DNA from: Manduca sexta
Taxonomy: Eukaryota > Arthropoda > Insecta > Lepidoptera > Sphingidae
Assembly: GCF_014839805.1 (NCBI RefSeq)
Contig: NC_051130.1
Location: forward strand, 930,001 to 994,000
Direction of reading: 5' to 3'
DNA: 64,000 nt
Positions 10,383-20,716 of this stretch are shown one piece after another (position 1 is the first letter of the stretch; the number at the start of each line of letters is the position of its first letter). The notes under the pieces are model-generated. The model searched no databases and was not told the origin of the DNA. It was given only the letters and a program-made list of their open reading frames with translations. The position numbers and the translations under genes are program-made.

Positions 10383-12778
10383 GCGCCTCTGTCTCCACCC
10401 ACTTGGACACAACCATTCGAAGCAGTTTTCCGAGGTGTCATATGCCCACAACTTAATATGTTAATAACTGTAGCGCACATTATGCAAGAGGATTGTCTGG
10501 TAGCAAATATATTCGTTCCCGATACTAACATTACTAATCTACCAGTCGCGGTCAATGTCCATGGCGGAGGTTATGTTTTAGGATCAGGAAGCACGATACA
10601 ATTCACAAACTTTGTCAAAAACAATAACATGATCTTGATTACATTTAACTACCGCCTTGGAGCGTACGGTTTCATATGTTTGGGCACTGAAAATATTCCT
10701 GGAAACGCAGGCTTGAAAGATCAAGCAGCTTTACTGCGATGGGTTAACCAAAACATTGCACAATTCGGAGGCAACCCTAATGACGTGACTGTAATGGGAT
10801 GCAGCGCTGGCGGGATCTCTGCTGATTTATTAACGATATCGAACATGACAAATAGGCTCTTCCATAAGGCAATACCAGAAAGCGGATGCACTTACAGCGC
10901 CATTGCAATACAATACGATCCGATACAGAAAGCAAGGGATTATGCTAGGCTTTTGAATTACTCTAATATCGATAGAATAGAAGCCTTGGAAGAGTTTTAT
11001 TTGACGGTTCCGGCCGCAAAGTTGACAACGCGATCACTAATTACCACAAACCATCCAGATTCTAGCCTCACCTTCACTGCATGTCTAGAAAGAGATGTTG
11101 GAGTAGAAATGTTCCTACAAGATGACCCCGCAGACATACTGAAAAATGGAGATTTCCCTGCTATGCCATTGTTATATGGACTAGCCAAAGAGGAAGGTAT
11201 CTTCAGAATACCAAACATATTAGCAGGATGGCTGAACAAGATGAATGAACGTTTTTCAGATTTTTTGCCAAATGATCTGGAATTTAAGAGTCCCGAAGAA
11301 AAGGAAAGAGTGGCAAACACCGTGGGGGCTTTTTATTTCGGAAATAGACCTATAGGCATATCGACAATACCAGAGTACATAGATTTTTACACCGATGTTG
11401 TGTTGGGGTATAAAATGATGAAGGGTCTCACTTTACGACTTGGAGCTAAAGATCAGCCGATATATCTATATCAATATTCATTTGTGGATGAAAATACTCG
11501 TCCGATATGGTTTACGAATGTGACAGGGACGGACCATTGCGAGCAACACAGTATCATGTCCGACCACGACACGACGGGCAAAACAGAGGCGTATATTAAA
11601 ATGCAAAATATGATGCGGTCGCTCTGGACGAACTTTATACTTACTGGGTAATTATATTTGTTAAACTAAATTTTATTTTAAAAGTTGTAGATTCACACTG
11701 TAGCCTATATTTTATATGAACGGCTTAGTAAAGGTGAGTACTACTGCCTTACAACAAAACACAACGCGACAGCTCGCTGTTGCGTTTCATAGGTGTGCGA
11801 GATTTATTTTTTTTCCCTACCCAGGACAAGGTACTTTTTCTACATTTATTTACTTTACTGCATTATTTAAATTCTTATCTTATATTGCAATAGCATCTCT
11901 ATTTTATTTATCCTACTTACATAGTCGGTTTTAGTCTATCTTAGTTCTATTTATTTTATTATATTTATTTTTCTATATTATGACATAACATCCGTTTTCT
12001 TATTACCAATTATATATAACCTATTATTATATACTTAGTAACACTATTTCCTACTTATTTCTATTTATTACTATTATTACTATGTTTCTACAATAATTTT
12101 GGAATCTTACACTAACTGACTTATCTTTAATTATCTTATGAATATTATTTACTGTTAAACTTATATCTATATCTATTTCTAATTCATGTCTATCCACTGC
12201 GTGGATGGGACATTCGAGGGTGTGTGAGATTACTGAAGTTCCTTATACTCCGTCTTCCTTTTGTTTCCACTAATAATACCTCCCTAACCATCCTATTTGA
12301 TTTAATTCGTTCGGGTTATAACTGATTAGCGTTTCCGGAGGCTCGCCGCTCGGTGTTCTAAAATGCGTGTCACTGCTGATTTTATAAAAGTTGCATTGAT
12401 GTACGCGGGATAGTCTCGACCCCCTCTTTGTGAAATACTCTCTCATCTGCTATCTATGATATCATAAAGCCGATCTCTGTTACTATTCAATTAAAAACCT
12501 AATTTTCCAGAAAACCTGTCCCCGATGGATCCTCGCTGCCAACCTGGCCAGCAACGAACATCACCAGGTCTCCCTACATGGACCTAAGCCCTGTAGTCCG
12601 GTTGGAAAACTCCATGTTCGGAGCCAGGTTTGAACTGTGGGATGGAATCTACGAGAAGCATTATAGAAAACCCATTCGACTGAATCCCAACATGCCCGGT
12701 AGTGTTGCGGGCGTAGCGTCAAACATTTATGTATTTAGCCTTGTAGTTTGTAGTTTAGCCTCTAGGTTATTTTATTGA
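10383..12778 (+). CDS. Secreted-type carboxylesterase, copy 1 (exons 2 and 3; exon 1 not found)
   Basis: Carboxyl/cholinesterase (alpha/beta hydrolase) gene. Exon 2 is 10,383-11,647 (1265 bp, after CCCACAG; donor GTAATT) and exon 3 is 12,511-12,778 (268 bp, after TTTCCAG; stop TGA). The splice joins phase 2 to complete a Gly codon. The product has the oxyanion motif HGGG, the nucleophile elbow GCSAGG (most esterases have GESAGG), the acid EEG in YGLAKEEGIF, and the catalytic His in TGTDHCEQ. Together these give a complete triad. The C-terminus is hydrophobic (NIYVFSLVVCSLASRLFY) after small residues, as in GPI-anchor signals. Exons are unbroken and match copy 2 in length. No exon 1 with start and signal peptide is visible; by analogy with the 9.1-kb intron of copy 2 it may lie just before the window, or be lost. 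Substrate unknown; hydrolysis of carboxylic esters is inferred from family. Confidence 0.9.
11792..12231 (-). mobile_element. 5'-truncated LINE tail in intron 2 of esterase copy 1
   Basis: About 414 bases (11,805-12,218) interrupt intron 2 relative to copy 2. They are flanked by a 13-base duplication (GGTGTGCGAGATT at 11,792 and GGTGTGTGAGATT at 12,219, one mismatch). The sequence matches the 3' end of the RNase-H LINE at 20.7-26.7 kb: CCTACCCAGGACAAGG near the tail and CCACTGCGTGGATGGGACAT at the other end. Orientation is minus. Copy 2, with no insertion, supplies the empty site. Confidence 0.9.
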
Positions 12779-12850
12779 ACAAATTAGATAATTTTAATTT
12801 TGGATCAATGGCGATGTTATATCTATATCCAGTACTGTATGTATATGTAC

Positions 12851-13016
12851 ATATATTAACTCGTGGGTCCTCTCAATGTGACATTGACATTTACGTGTGT
12901 CGCGGGAATATAACCTTATATACTACATAATAAGGTTGTTTTTCCCTGACACGCGTAATGTCATGTGGCTGTCGGGCTTGCCGGCAAGCCAAGAGAGGAC
13001 ACACGAGTTAATATAT
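12851..13016. mobile_element. Small inverted-repeat element (MITE-like)
   Basis: ATATATTAACTCGTG at 12,851 pairs with CACGAGTTAATATAT ending at 13,016. The pairing continues imperfectly inward (GTCCTCTC with GAGAGGAC, and GTGTCGCGGG with CCCTGACACG). About 166 bases, no coding capacity, just downstream of esterase copy 1. Confidence 0.65.
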
Positions 13017-14129
13017 TATATAGAACGTGCACAACATTAAGTAGCAGAAGAAAACCAACACAAGAGCCACAGTGTGGATAATAACGAAACAATCCCGCCC
13101 TATAATTAATTATATACTAATTTCTAATAAGACAAAAAATATAAAATATCGATTCCGGTCGATCATTATTGCTAGGCAGCATGAACAAAGTATGTTTTTT
13201 TTTTTTTAATGAAGCTAATTATTTGGATGTTAGTTAACCGAAATTATGAGGTTATGGTTCACTTAATTTCAGATCAGTTTGTATTGAATATTAACTATTA
13301 ACTATAAAACATGTTTAATTTCACAAATTATATTATGAGACATTTCTAAATGGTTTTCAAACACGTACGTATGTATGTTTTTTGTATAACGATTATTAAT
13401 TTTAGTCGCTTTCCACATCGCTGCGGTGTATAAGTTGGCACTATTCTTGAGAACGTAATAAAATTATACATCAATTGAGTTTTTTATTTGTATATGTTGG
13501 ATATATACCACAATACAATCAAAAAAACTAATTTACCTTTTATATGAAGATTTACGACATTGCCAGTATCGATAGGATAAAAGATTCAGATTTCGCCACT
13601 AGATGGCAGAGTTGTCGTTGTGCACATTCCTTATTAAATAAAGCTTGTTTGTGTATATAATACTCATAGCGTAAATTAACAGTTTTTTTCATTACTTATG
13701 AAAAAAAGTTACAAAAAAATTAACCGCCTTCAAAAGTTACTAAGAACTAAAATAAAAATAATTTTAACAAAAAATTAAACCGCCTTCAAAAACCACTCAA
13801 AACCAAAAAATAATTTCACATAATAGTTATATATTGGATACCAATTTTGGAGTCGGTGCCTAATTAAAATTGCTAGTTAAGCTAGATAAATACATTAACA
13901 AATATACGAAAACAATGTGCTGCCAGCGTACAAAGTCAGCAAGTCAGATCGTCACCGGAGACGAACGCACCGCCGCAGCACAGCAAATGGAAGCTATTAA
14001 GGAAATATTTAAATTTGTAAACTGTACACTACCCAAATTCTTCCCCTGTTACATATAGCTGATCAAATGTGGGTATATTATACTCCCTGCCCCGAAAAAA
14101 GAGGAAAGAAAAAGATGAAACACCATACA
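13017..14129. other. Downstream flank of esterase copy 1
   Basis: No gene supported. Possible polyadenylation hexamers AATAAA occur near 13,455 and 13,636 but none can be tied to the gene. About 13,680-13,830 holds two copies of an AACCGCCTTCAAAA motif in A-rich DNA, resembling a dispersed Lepidoptera repeat. Confidence 0.45.
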
Positions 14130-14340
14130 TGTGCTTGGTATTACACCTTTCACTGTGTATGTTTGTTAGTAGTAAACGCGAACCAGGCGCACAGCTCGTG
14201 CGTATGCCTCTTGGTTGCTAAGTTCACATTGAGGTCTGTCTAAGGGTTCGTGAACATTTCCCTTCCCTTCCTTCCAACCATCCTGAAAACTCCTCTTCCT
14301 TCCCCTTCTCTTCCTTCCCTCTATCCCCTCCCTTCTTCCT
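14130..14340 (-). repeat. Dispersed repeat, family C, copy 2
   Basis: Read on the minus strand, a purine-rich GGAAGGAAGAG block is followed by AAATGTTCACGAACCC, AGACCTCAATGTGAAC and AACCAAGAGGCATACG, the order seen in the copy at 6905. Confidence 0.6.
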
Positions 14341-14414
14341 CCCGGGCCCTAAGACCGTCTAGCTGGAGGCTACCGAGCCTCCAGTGATAGCGGTAGGGCC
14401 CACCAACTCATCAT

Positions 14415-14496
14415 GGGGCTGCCGTGGTTGTTAAGCCGGGGGATCGCTTGTACACCGTTAGCAGGGTACCCCCGGAGACAACCACGGCAGTTCCCC
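14415..14496. repeat. Two-part stem-loop
   Basis: Outer arms GGGGCTGCCGTGGTTGT (14,415) and ACAACCACGGCAGTTCCCC (ending 14,496) pair. Inner arms around CCGGGGGATC and GGTACCCCCGG pair too. An A-run follows directly (14,497-14,508), so this may be the 3' end of a retroposed structured RNA or SINE. Confidence 0.65.
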
Positions 14497-14574
14497 AAAA
14501 AAAAAAATATATTGACGGAATCTAAATAACGTATAACATTTCACAGGTTCAAATAAATTATTTCATTTTATTTG

Positions 14575-14935
14575 TGACCACATGGAAAATTATAAATTTA
14601 CATTGATGGATATTAGTATGAAGGCTGCGGACCGAAAAATCCTGGCGAAATTCAGATGAGGTAATATTTTGTTAGGGTTTTAAAACGATTTGACTCGGAC
14701 TCGAACCCGCAGAGGGTCAGACAGGCAAGTAGTAGTGAAAACGAATCCTTCTGCAACCTTTTTTTTTCAACATGCCTAAAAAAATTGAGAGTTGCGTACG
14801 CTATAAAAATTATCTAAACTCAAGTAGATAGCAATGCAGCAAAAAAATGTCTTTTGTTAAAGGCGTTTTTATCAGTTGACATTACAGTAGAAACCGGTTA
14901 TACCATCATCGGATATTATGACGCCACGGTGACGT
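14575..14935. repeat. Repeat shared downstream of both esterase copies (copy 1)
   Basis: This matches 29,815-30,185 downstream of esterase copy 2: ACATGGAAAATTATA, GGGTTTTAAAACGATTTGAC, GGACTCGAACCCGCAGA and CAGTAGAAACCGGTTATACC. On the minus strand GGGTTCGAGTCC is a perfect tRNA B-box, so it may be a tRNA-derived SINE. Either it belongs to the duplicated esterase segment or it inserted twice. Confidence 0.6.
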
Positions 14936-14936
14936 A

Positions 14937-15060
14937 GTCAGCAGGTATTGTGTGCGCGGTACCACACCACTGAAGGGTCCCGGGTCCACATCTCAATTCG
15001 GGTGGGTGATATTGGGTGTACCTGTTCAGTATTAGGGTTTCTGAAATTTGTGATCGGTGT
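14937..15060 (+). mobile_element. tRNA-related SINE-2, degenerate
   Basis: GCGCGGTACCACACCACTGA, GGTCCCGGGTCCACATCTC (decayed B-box), GTGATATTGGGTGTACC and CAGTATTAGGG follow the order of the SINE read in reverse at 31,375-31,640. Confidence 0.6.
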
Positions 15061-15362
15061 TGAATAAACATACATTGTCGACGAATTGTTTATTTCCAAG
15101 AAGCTGTCTTTGTAATGCTCCTTCATAAACGCATTCAATATATTGTGAATCTGGGGGTGTCTTGTGTCAGAATATGTTGAACTGTTGATTTAGCGTACGA
15201 ATAATAAATAGTTATCAAAAAAATCTTACTCAATTGTATTAAAATATAGTTATAACCCAATAGGGTACGGGTTTAAATGTTGTGGTAAATGATATTTTCG
15301 ATAAAAAGTTGAGTAAAGAAGAGAAGAGTTATTGCGGTACATGAACTCGATAAAAATTTAAA

Positions 15363-15850
15363 ATGTCGACAGCAGAAACTTCAAGCAATGGTAATTTCAA
15401 ATTAAAAGGAATTTGGAAAGACGCAAAGAAACCAGTTCGCAAATGCAATGGCATTAAGATGATAGTATGGCCATGTTCATCTTGACATTATCTATGGATA
15501 TGAATCAGATATTACTCATAGAATACTGCAAGACTGCGAAGGAGGTCATGCATAAATTAGAAGCTGTTTATGAGCAAAAATCTGAATATAATAATATGGT
15601 AATTCATGTGAAGTTTTATCAGTATTCTTATAGTGTAGTGAGACAATGGCTCAGTATGTCTCCAACGTGGAAAGTGTGGCGAAGCAACTACGAGAAACTG
15701 GAGATAAGACCAGTGATATGGCAGTAATGACAAACGGTCTGAGCACATTACAACCAACACACCGTTCACTTAAACAAGTATGGAATTAAACAAGAACAAT
15801 TTTGCCGAGATGAAATTTAATGAAAAACAAAAAGAAAAGGATTTTTCAAG
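15363..15850 (+). pseudogene. Copia-type gag remnant
   Basis: Three plus-strand frames together resemble a Ty1/copia gag: a start region at 15,363, LIEYCKTAKEVMHKLEAVYE in one frame (15,467 onward), then after a frameshift QYVSNVESVAKQLRETGDK and VMTNGLSTLQPTHRSL in another. No knuckle, protease or RT follows, so it is a dead fragment. Confidence 0.75.
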
Positions 15851-16214
15851 AAGCCAGTTTGAAGTCCACCATATCATATCTCCAGTAACTTTTCAGAAGA
15901 CAGTATGAAAAGTATTGAAGACACTGATGAAACTTGTTATCCTCCAAGAGATATGCGTTTACAGCATCGATATATATGTACTACGTACGTTTACAGACAG
16001 AAGACACATATAAAGAGGCATAATTGTCATCAATGTAAGAAAGCTATAGCCGAAGAGCTTTAAGCGGAAAGTTCGCTGCGATAGCCTTTAGTACACCTTA
16101 TCTTTTGAAATTATTCGCAAATTACCTTGGCGATCGCAAACAGCATGTTGAATATACTAGATATGAATGTCGTTTGTACCTTATTTTATGAGGCGTGAAG
16201 GAAGGAAGCTTTTT

Positions 16215-16760
16215 GGGACTTTTGTAGTTCATTATAATGGTTAATGATCTGCCGTCAGTCATCGTAGAGCCGGAATATCTGCTGACGACATCAAGATGTT
16301 TCGTATAAGCGGCTTCAGCGGGATATTGTCACAGTTGTGCAGTGGAGTAAGGCCAACGAGCTGTATTTTAATGTGGCCAAATGCGGTGTTACAAGCTATA
16401 GCCGCGCTCGAGCACCACTAAACTGACAGTACAGGATGGATGACGTGATCATACCGCGAGTTATTTCTGGGATTAAGGAATCCAGATGGTACCTGAGTTT
16501 GCCTTTAATAATCACATAATTGACATCTGTAAGAAATCTTTTCGAAATCTAGGATTTATTTAAAAACATTACTATAATATTTTAAATTCTTACCTATTTT
16601 ATATTTTGTACTATAATCAGAATTCTATTTAATAACTTAGTCAACTCGAAACGCATGCTTAATATGGAATCCTCATGAAGCAAAATATACGCTCATGGTG
16701 GAAAAAATACAGAATAAATTCACTCGCTTTCTATATTATCATAAGCAATATTAACAGCGG
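16215..16760 (+). pseudogene. Degenerate LINE reverse transcriptase remnant
   Basis: The plus strand shows, across frameshifts and stops, NDLPSVI, a mutated ADDIKMFR catalytic block, QWSKANELYFNVAKCGVTSY, and further on KYTLMVEKIQNKFTRFLYYH. This is the order of a jockey-type RT from the catalytic motif to the thumb. Confidence 0.7.
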
Positions 16761-17451
16761 TGTTCACCAGTGGCGATAGGCGAATATTTTTAAAAATGTA
16801 ACCCGTTGTTAAAAAATTGCCTTAGTTAACATATCACGGAAATATAACAGAAAAAAAGACTCAAACAAACGTAAATAAACCTAGAAGGGAAGCCGATAGA
16901 AATCACCTAGTACGGACGCTACGCCACTGGTGTTTAGCCTTATTACCCTTTGATGGACCTCAGCCTGTTCGTGATGGGCATGGCTGGTTACTCTAGGCTG
17001 GAAGTGAGGAGGGATGTTATGCTTGTAAAATTGATGTTCGAAGTGTGGTGCGGATGGGTACACCTGTTTAGCGGCCGCGTCAGCTCTTGACGCCACCTAC
17101 CACTGTTCCGCTTCCAAATGCCACGGGCAAATGTGCTGAATCAGCGCCTTCGTCACGGGCCATACGATTGCTCAACATTATATCCCAGATATTGGATTTA
17201 TTTATATGCAACTTGCGGAATTCACAGAAATGGCCCGTAGGTGTACTGAATCCAATTGTTAAGATTAATATTTAACTTCTTCGTCTGTATAACACCGCTT
17301 TAGTACCATAAGGGTAATGGTGTTACATATGTATAAATAATAAATAAATAAAATATTTTCTTACTAGTGATTAATATTATCTGCTTGTTTACTATCAGTA
17401 ACAGAGAATGAGCTATCCTAATATTTATTTCAATCAGCTAAGGATGAAGCG
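16761..17451. other. Intergenic DNA
   Basis: No supported gene. It may include the decayed 3' end of the LINE remnant to the left. A TAAATAATAAATAAATAA stretch lies near 17,335. Confidence 0.4.
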
Positions 17452-17768
17452 ACGATAGCCAAGTTGGGTGTGGAACGGACTGCCGAGACGAATGTCCGCA
17501 GGTTCAAATCCCAAGAGCACACACCTCTGACTTTTCTAAAATCATGTGTGTATTCTTTGTGAATTTATCGTTCGCTTTAAGGTCGCTTCGTAAGGAAACC
17601 TGCACATCTGAGAAGTTCTCTGTAGTAAATTCGAAGGTGTGTGAAGTCTACCAATCCGCACTAGACCAGCGTGGTGGACTAAGGCCTAATCCCTCTCAGT
17701 AGTAGAGGAGGCCCGTGCTCAGCAGTGGGCAAGTATATAATACAGGGCTGATATTATTATTATTATTA
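17452..17768 (+). mobile_element. tRNA-derived SINE-1 (Metulj-like), full length
   Basis: A-box-like GATAGCCAAGTTGGGTGTGG and B-box-like GGTTCAAATCC, spaced as in a tRNA promoter, are followed by a body and the 3' end CAGCAGTGGGCAAG, GGGCTGATATTATTATTATT. A second long copy is at 49,344; fragments are at 7,695, 40,155 and 45,418. The name Metulj is from memory and not checked. Confidence 0.85.
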
Positions 17769-17911
17769 CTTACTTGTTTCAAAAGCACGGTTTTCTCGCG
17801 AACGAACTCGTGTTCGAATTTATGTTCAATATATATTCAATAAACAGAATTCTAAAAGTAGCTGATAATTTAATTATCGCAACATCACGAGCGATAAACA
17901 CGATTCGGTGG

Positions 17912-17937
17912 TATATTTATAATAAGTCACCCTCAGT
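17912..17937 (+). promoter_or_regulatory. TATA box and initiator of esterase copy 2
   Basis: TATATTTATAA at 17,912-17,922 lies 23 bases before the A of TCAGT (17,933-17,937), the arthropod initiator. Transcription from there would give a 5' UTR of about 25 bases before the ATG at 17,960. Sequence-based inference. Confidence 0.55.
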
Positions 17938-17959
17938 GTATTGGCCACACAGTGTCAAG

Positions 17960-20673
17960 ATGTTGTGTTTGCTCGTGTTGCTGGGCGCGGCTGCTACTGC
18001 CGCCGCTCAGACCTCGGAGTCTCGGGTCGTCACCACGCATCACGGTCCGATCCGGGGCTACAAGCTCCCGGATGGCTCCATGTATGGTTTCTACGATGTT
18101 CCCTATGCGACTGTGCCCGCGGGAAGGGACAAATTCAAGGTATTTATCTTTAATAACTTTCATAATTTAACTGAGAAATAAGTAGGTTAAATATAATTTT
18201 GAACATCAACAATATTGCGACTATGAAATAGAATAATATGCATCTTATCGAAATGATTTTACCAACATGTAATTAAGGTTGAAAATATTCGTACCCGAGC
18301 GTAAAGGGATTTTAAATTATTGCTCGGCTTTATCAATTTTAAAATAAAAGTTAAAGATGCGATAGGTTTATTAGACAATAATTTTTAATAATGATTTTCA
18401 TCATTTACAATAAATAGGATAACTTACCTCTCTGTAACAAATGATTACTTTGAACAAGTATAATTGTTTATTTCTTCGGTAAATATTTGCGACTCATCAG
18501 GCAAAGATGCCCTGCTGAACGTAGATCTCCTTCTAGATCAACCAGTCGCAAGCAACCAGCATCCAGCGACCTGCGATCTCTATTAATAAAAAGAATAGTG
18601 CGGGTAAACACAAATTACTTTAATATGCTGTTTAAAAATATAATTCGAGTTTATTTAATCTTCAGTTAATTAAAAGTAATCACTCATCAAGTCTTACTTC
18701 ATTAACGTAGATACTATTTAATATTTACGTAGTAGGTATCTCAAGTGTGAAAGTCCGCCTGGATAGGTACCGCCGCAATGTCTATTTCTGCCGCCAAGGA
18801 ACAGCGTGTAGTCACCGTTGTGTTCCGGTTTGAAAGACATTGTAGCCAGTGTAACTACTGGACATAATGAGACTTAACGTCTCATGTCTCAGGCAGTCGT
18901 GCGCAGTGGAATACCAAGTAATACTTTGTGATTCAAGGTGTTCGATGGTGTTTCTATTGTTTATAGATGGTTGTATCGCTTACTATCAGGCGAACGCCAA
19001 GCTAATCTCGTCATTCAAAGAAAAAATAAATAAAAAAAGTGGGTATGCGCGCACTAGCGGTTAAATAAACACTTGTCAAATAAGCAGCTTCTAGTTCTAT
19101 ATAATTAATGAGGAAATTTCGTGGTTGCAATATACGACTATTTGGATCAGTCTCTGAGTTGATGCTTCATTCTCTGGTAGAATTATTCACTTCTAAAGAA
19201 TATTCATATAAATTATTTAAATATTAGTGATACAATATTTTTATGATATTTAAAATAAGTTAGACTTGTTAGGAAATTGGAATAAATCTCCGTAAGCAAA
19301 AAATAGTGTCATAAATTTTCGAAGTAACCGCAAAATAAATAACAATACGGGTTCTCTCATTTTGAATTAATTTTATTTGATACTATCAAAAACATTTAAA
19401 TAATAAATCATAAATTAATAATTAAGATGTGAACCGGATTTGGCCTCCTAATACAATTTATGTCATATTTCTTATCTGGTCTACTGCGATACGAGCCTGG
19501 AGCCTAGTGCAGTGACCGCCATGAACTCAAGTAATAATTAAATTGCTGTGTCTATAAATAAATAAAATAATAATAAATTATCAATCAATCAATATATTAA
19601 CAAACTATTGTTATGGTCGAGTAACAAATCTATACACATACATCCTTGAGAATGATTGTTTCATGCTATCTTATCTCATATTAAAATTATCTAGCGAAAT
19701 CACTTCATAAATACAGCGATTATAATCATTAAAATCTTTTGGAATGGCATCACATGTATTTTTGGGAGAGTAGCAAGCAATAAGAAGGGCCTCACTTTTA
19801 AAAAATAATTGTATGTTTTCGGCGAGATAAAAAACAAAATCACGTATGTTATGCTTTAACTATTCATGTAATGTCAATCGTTAGAACTTTCATGGGCACT
19901 ATATACATAGATATTAAAATTATTGGCCACGTAACGTAACAAGTCAGCCGTTTCCGAAGCAAACCCTTCCGGTCATGGCTCAGACTGGCGGCGCGCTGGG
20001 CATGCCGGGGGCCGCTGTACGTGCGCGGGAGGGGAATGCGCGCTCGCGTAGCGGTGGCGTGATGTAATGGCGTCAGTTTCACCCCCGCGCCCCGCAGAAA
20101 TAAATCGCGGTTAGGTGTACCGTGTAGGTAATCTACAGAAGCGCGTGCGACGCGTAGAGAGTTGGTGTGCGATAGTATAATTATGTCAATAAGCTATGTA
20201 CTTCATTGGTAAGAAGGACCCATTCATCGTTAAAGAAAGAAAGAAAATACGTTTGTTGGTAACTCACACTAAATATAAATTATAAGTATGAACAGAAATT
20301 ATTCCTAATTATAGTAAGTAATTTAAAATAAAAAAAACGAAAAGACACTAAAAGCTTAACAGGTATAACAGGCAATGTGTATCGTACCTAATGACAGTTG
20401 TGTGAGTCCGCAAGGGATCCTATCTCAGCTTAAAATGCTGCAACAATGCAAGCTTTACAGCGCTGGTTTTCAGATAGTTACCCTAAGTGATATCACGTCG
20501 TGGCGCCATAGTTTCATAGTACTCTCCGCGTGTCGTATGTATTGGGATCCTCGGCGTCGAAATTTTTAGACTCGTAATTACGAGTAATTAGTGGGACAAA
20601 AATAAACTGCTCAGCAAAAAATTTAATCTTGGGCGGAGCCAAACGGTAGTTCAGATGAGGCCATAGATTGACG

Positions 20674-20716
<43 letters not shown>

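Larger units (their letters stand above)
18140..20589. other. Left part of esterase intron 1
   Basis: Apart from the family A repeat (18,733-19,035) and the GC-rich block near 20,000, no gene or domain is visible; the DNA is AT-rich and the short frames look random. Confidence 0.5.
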
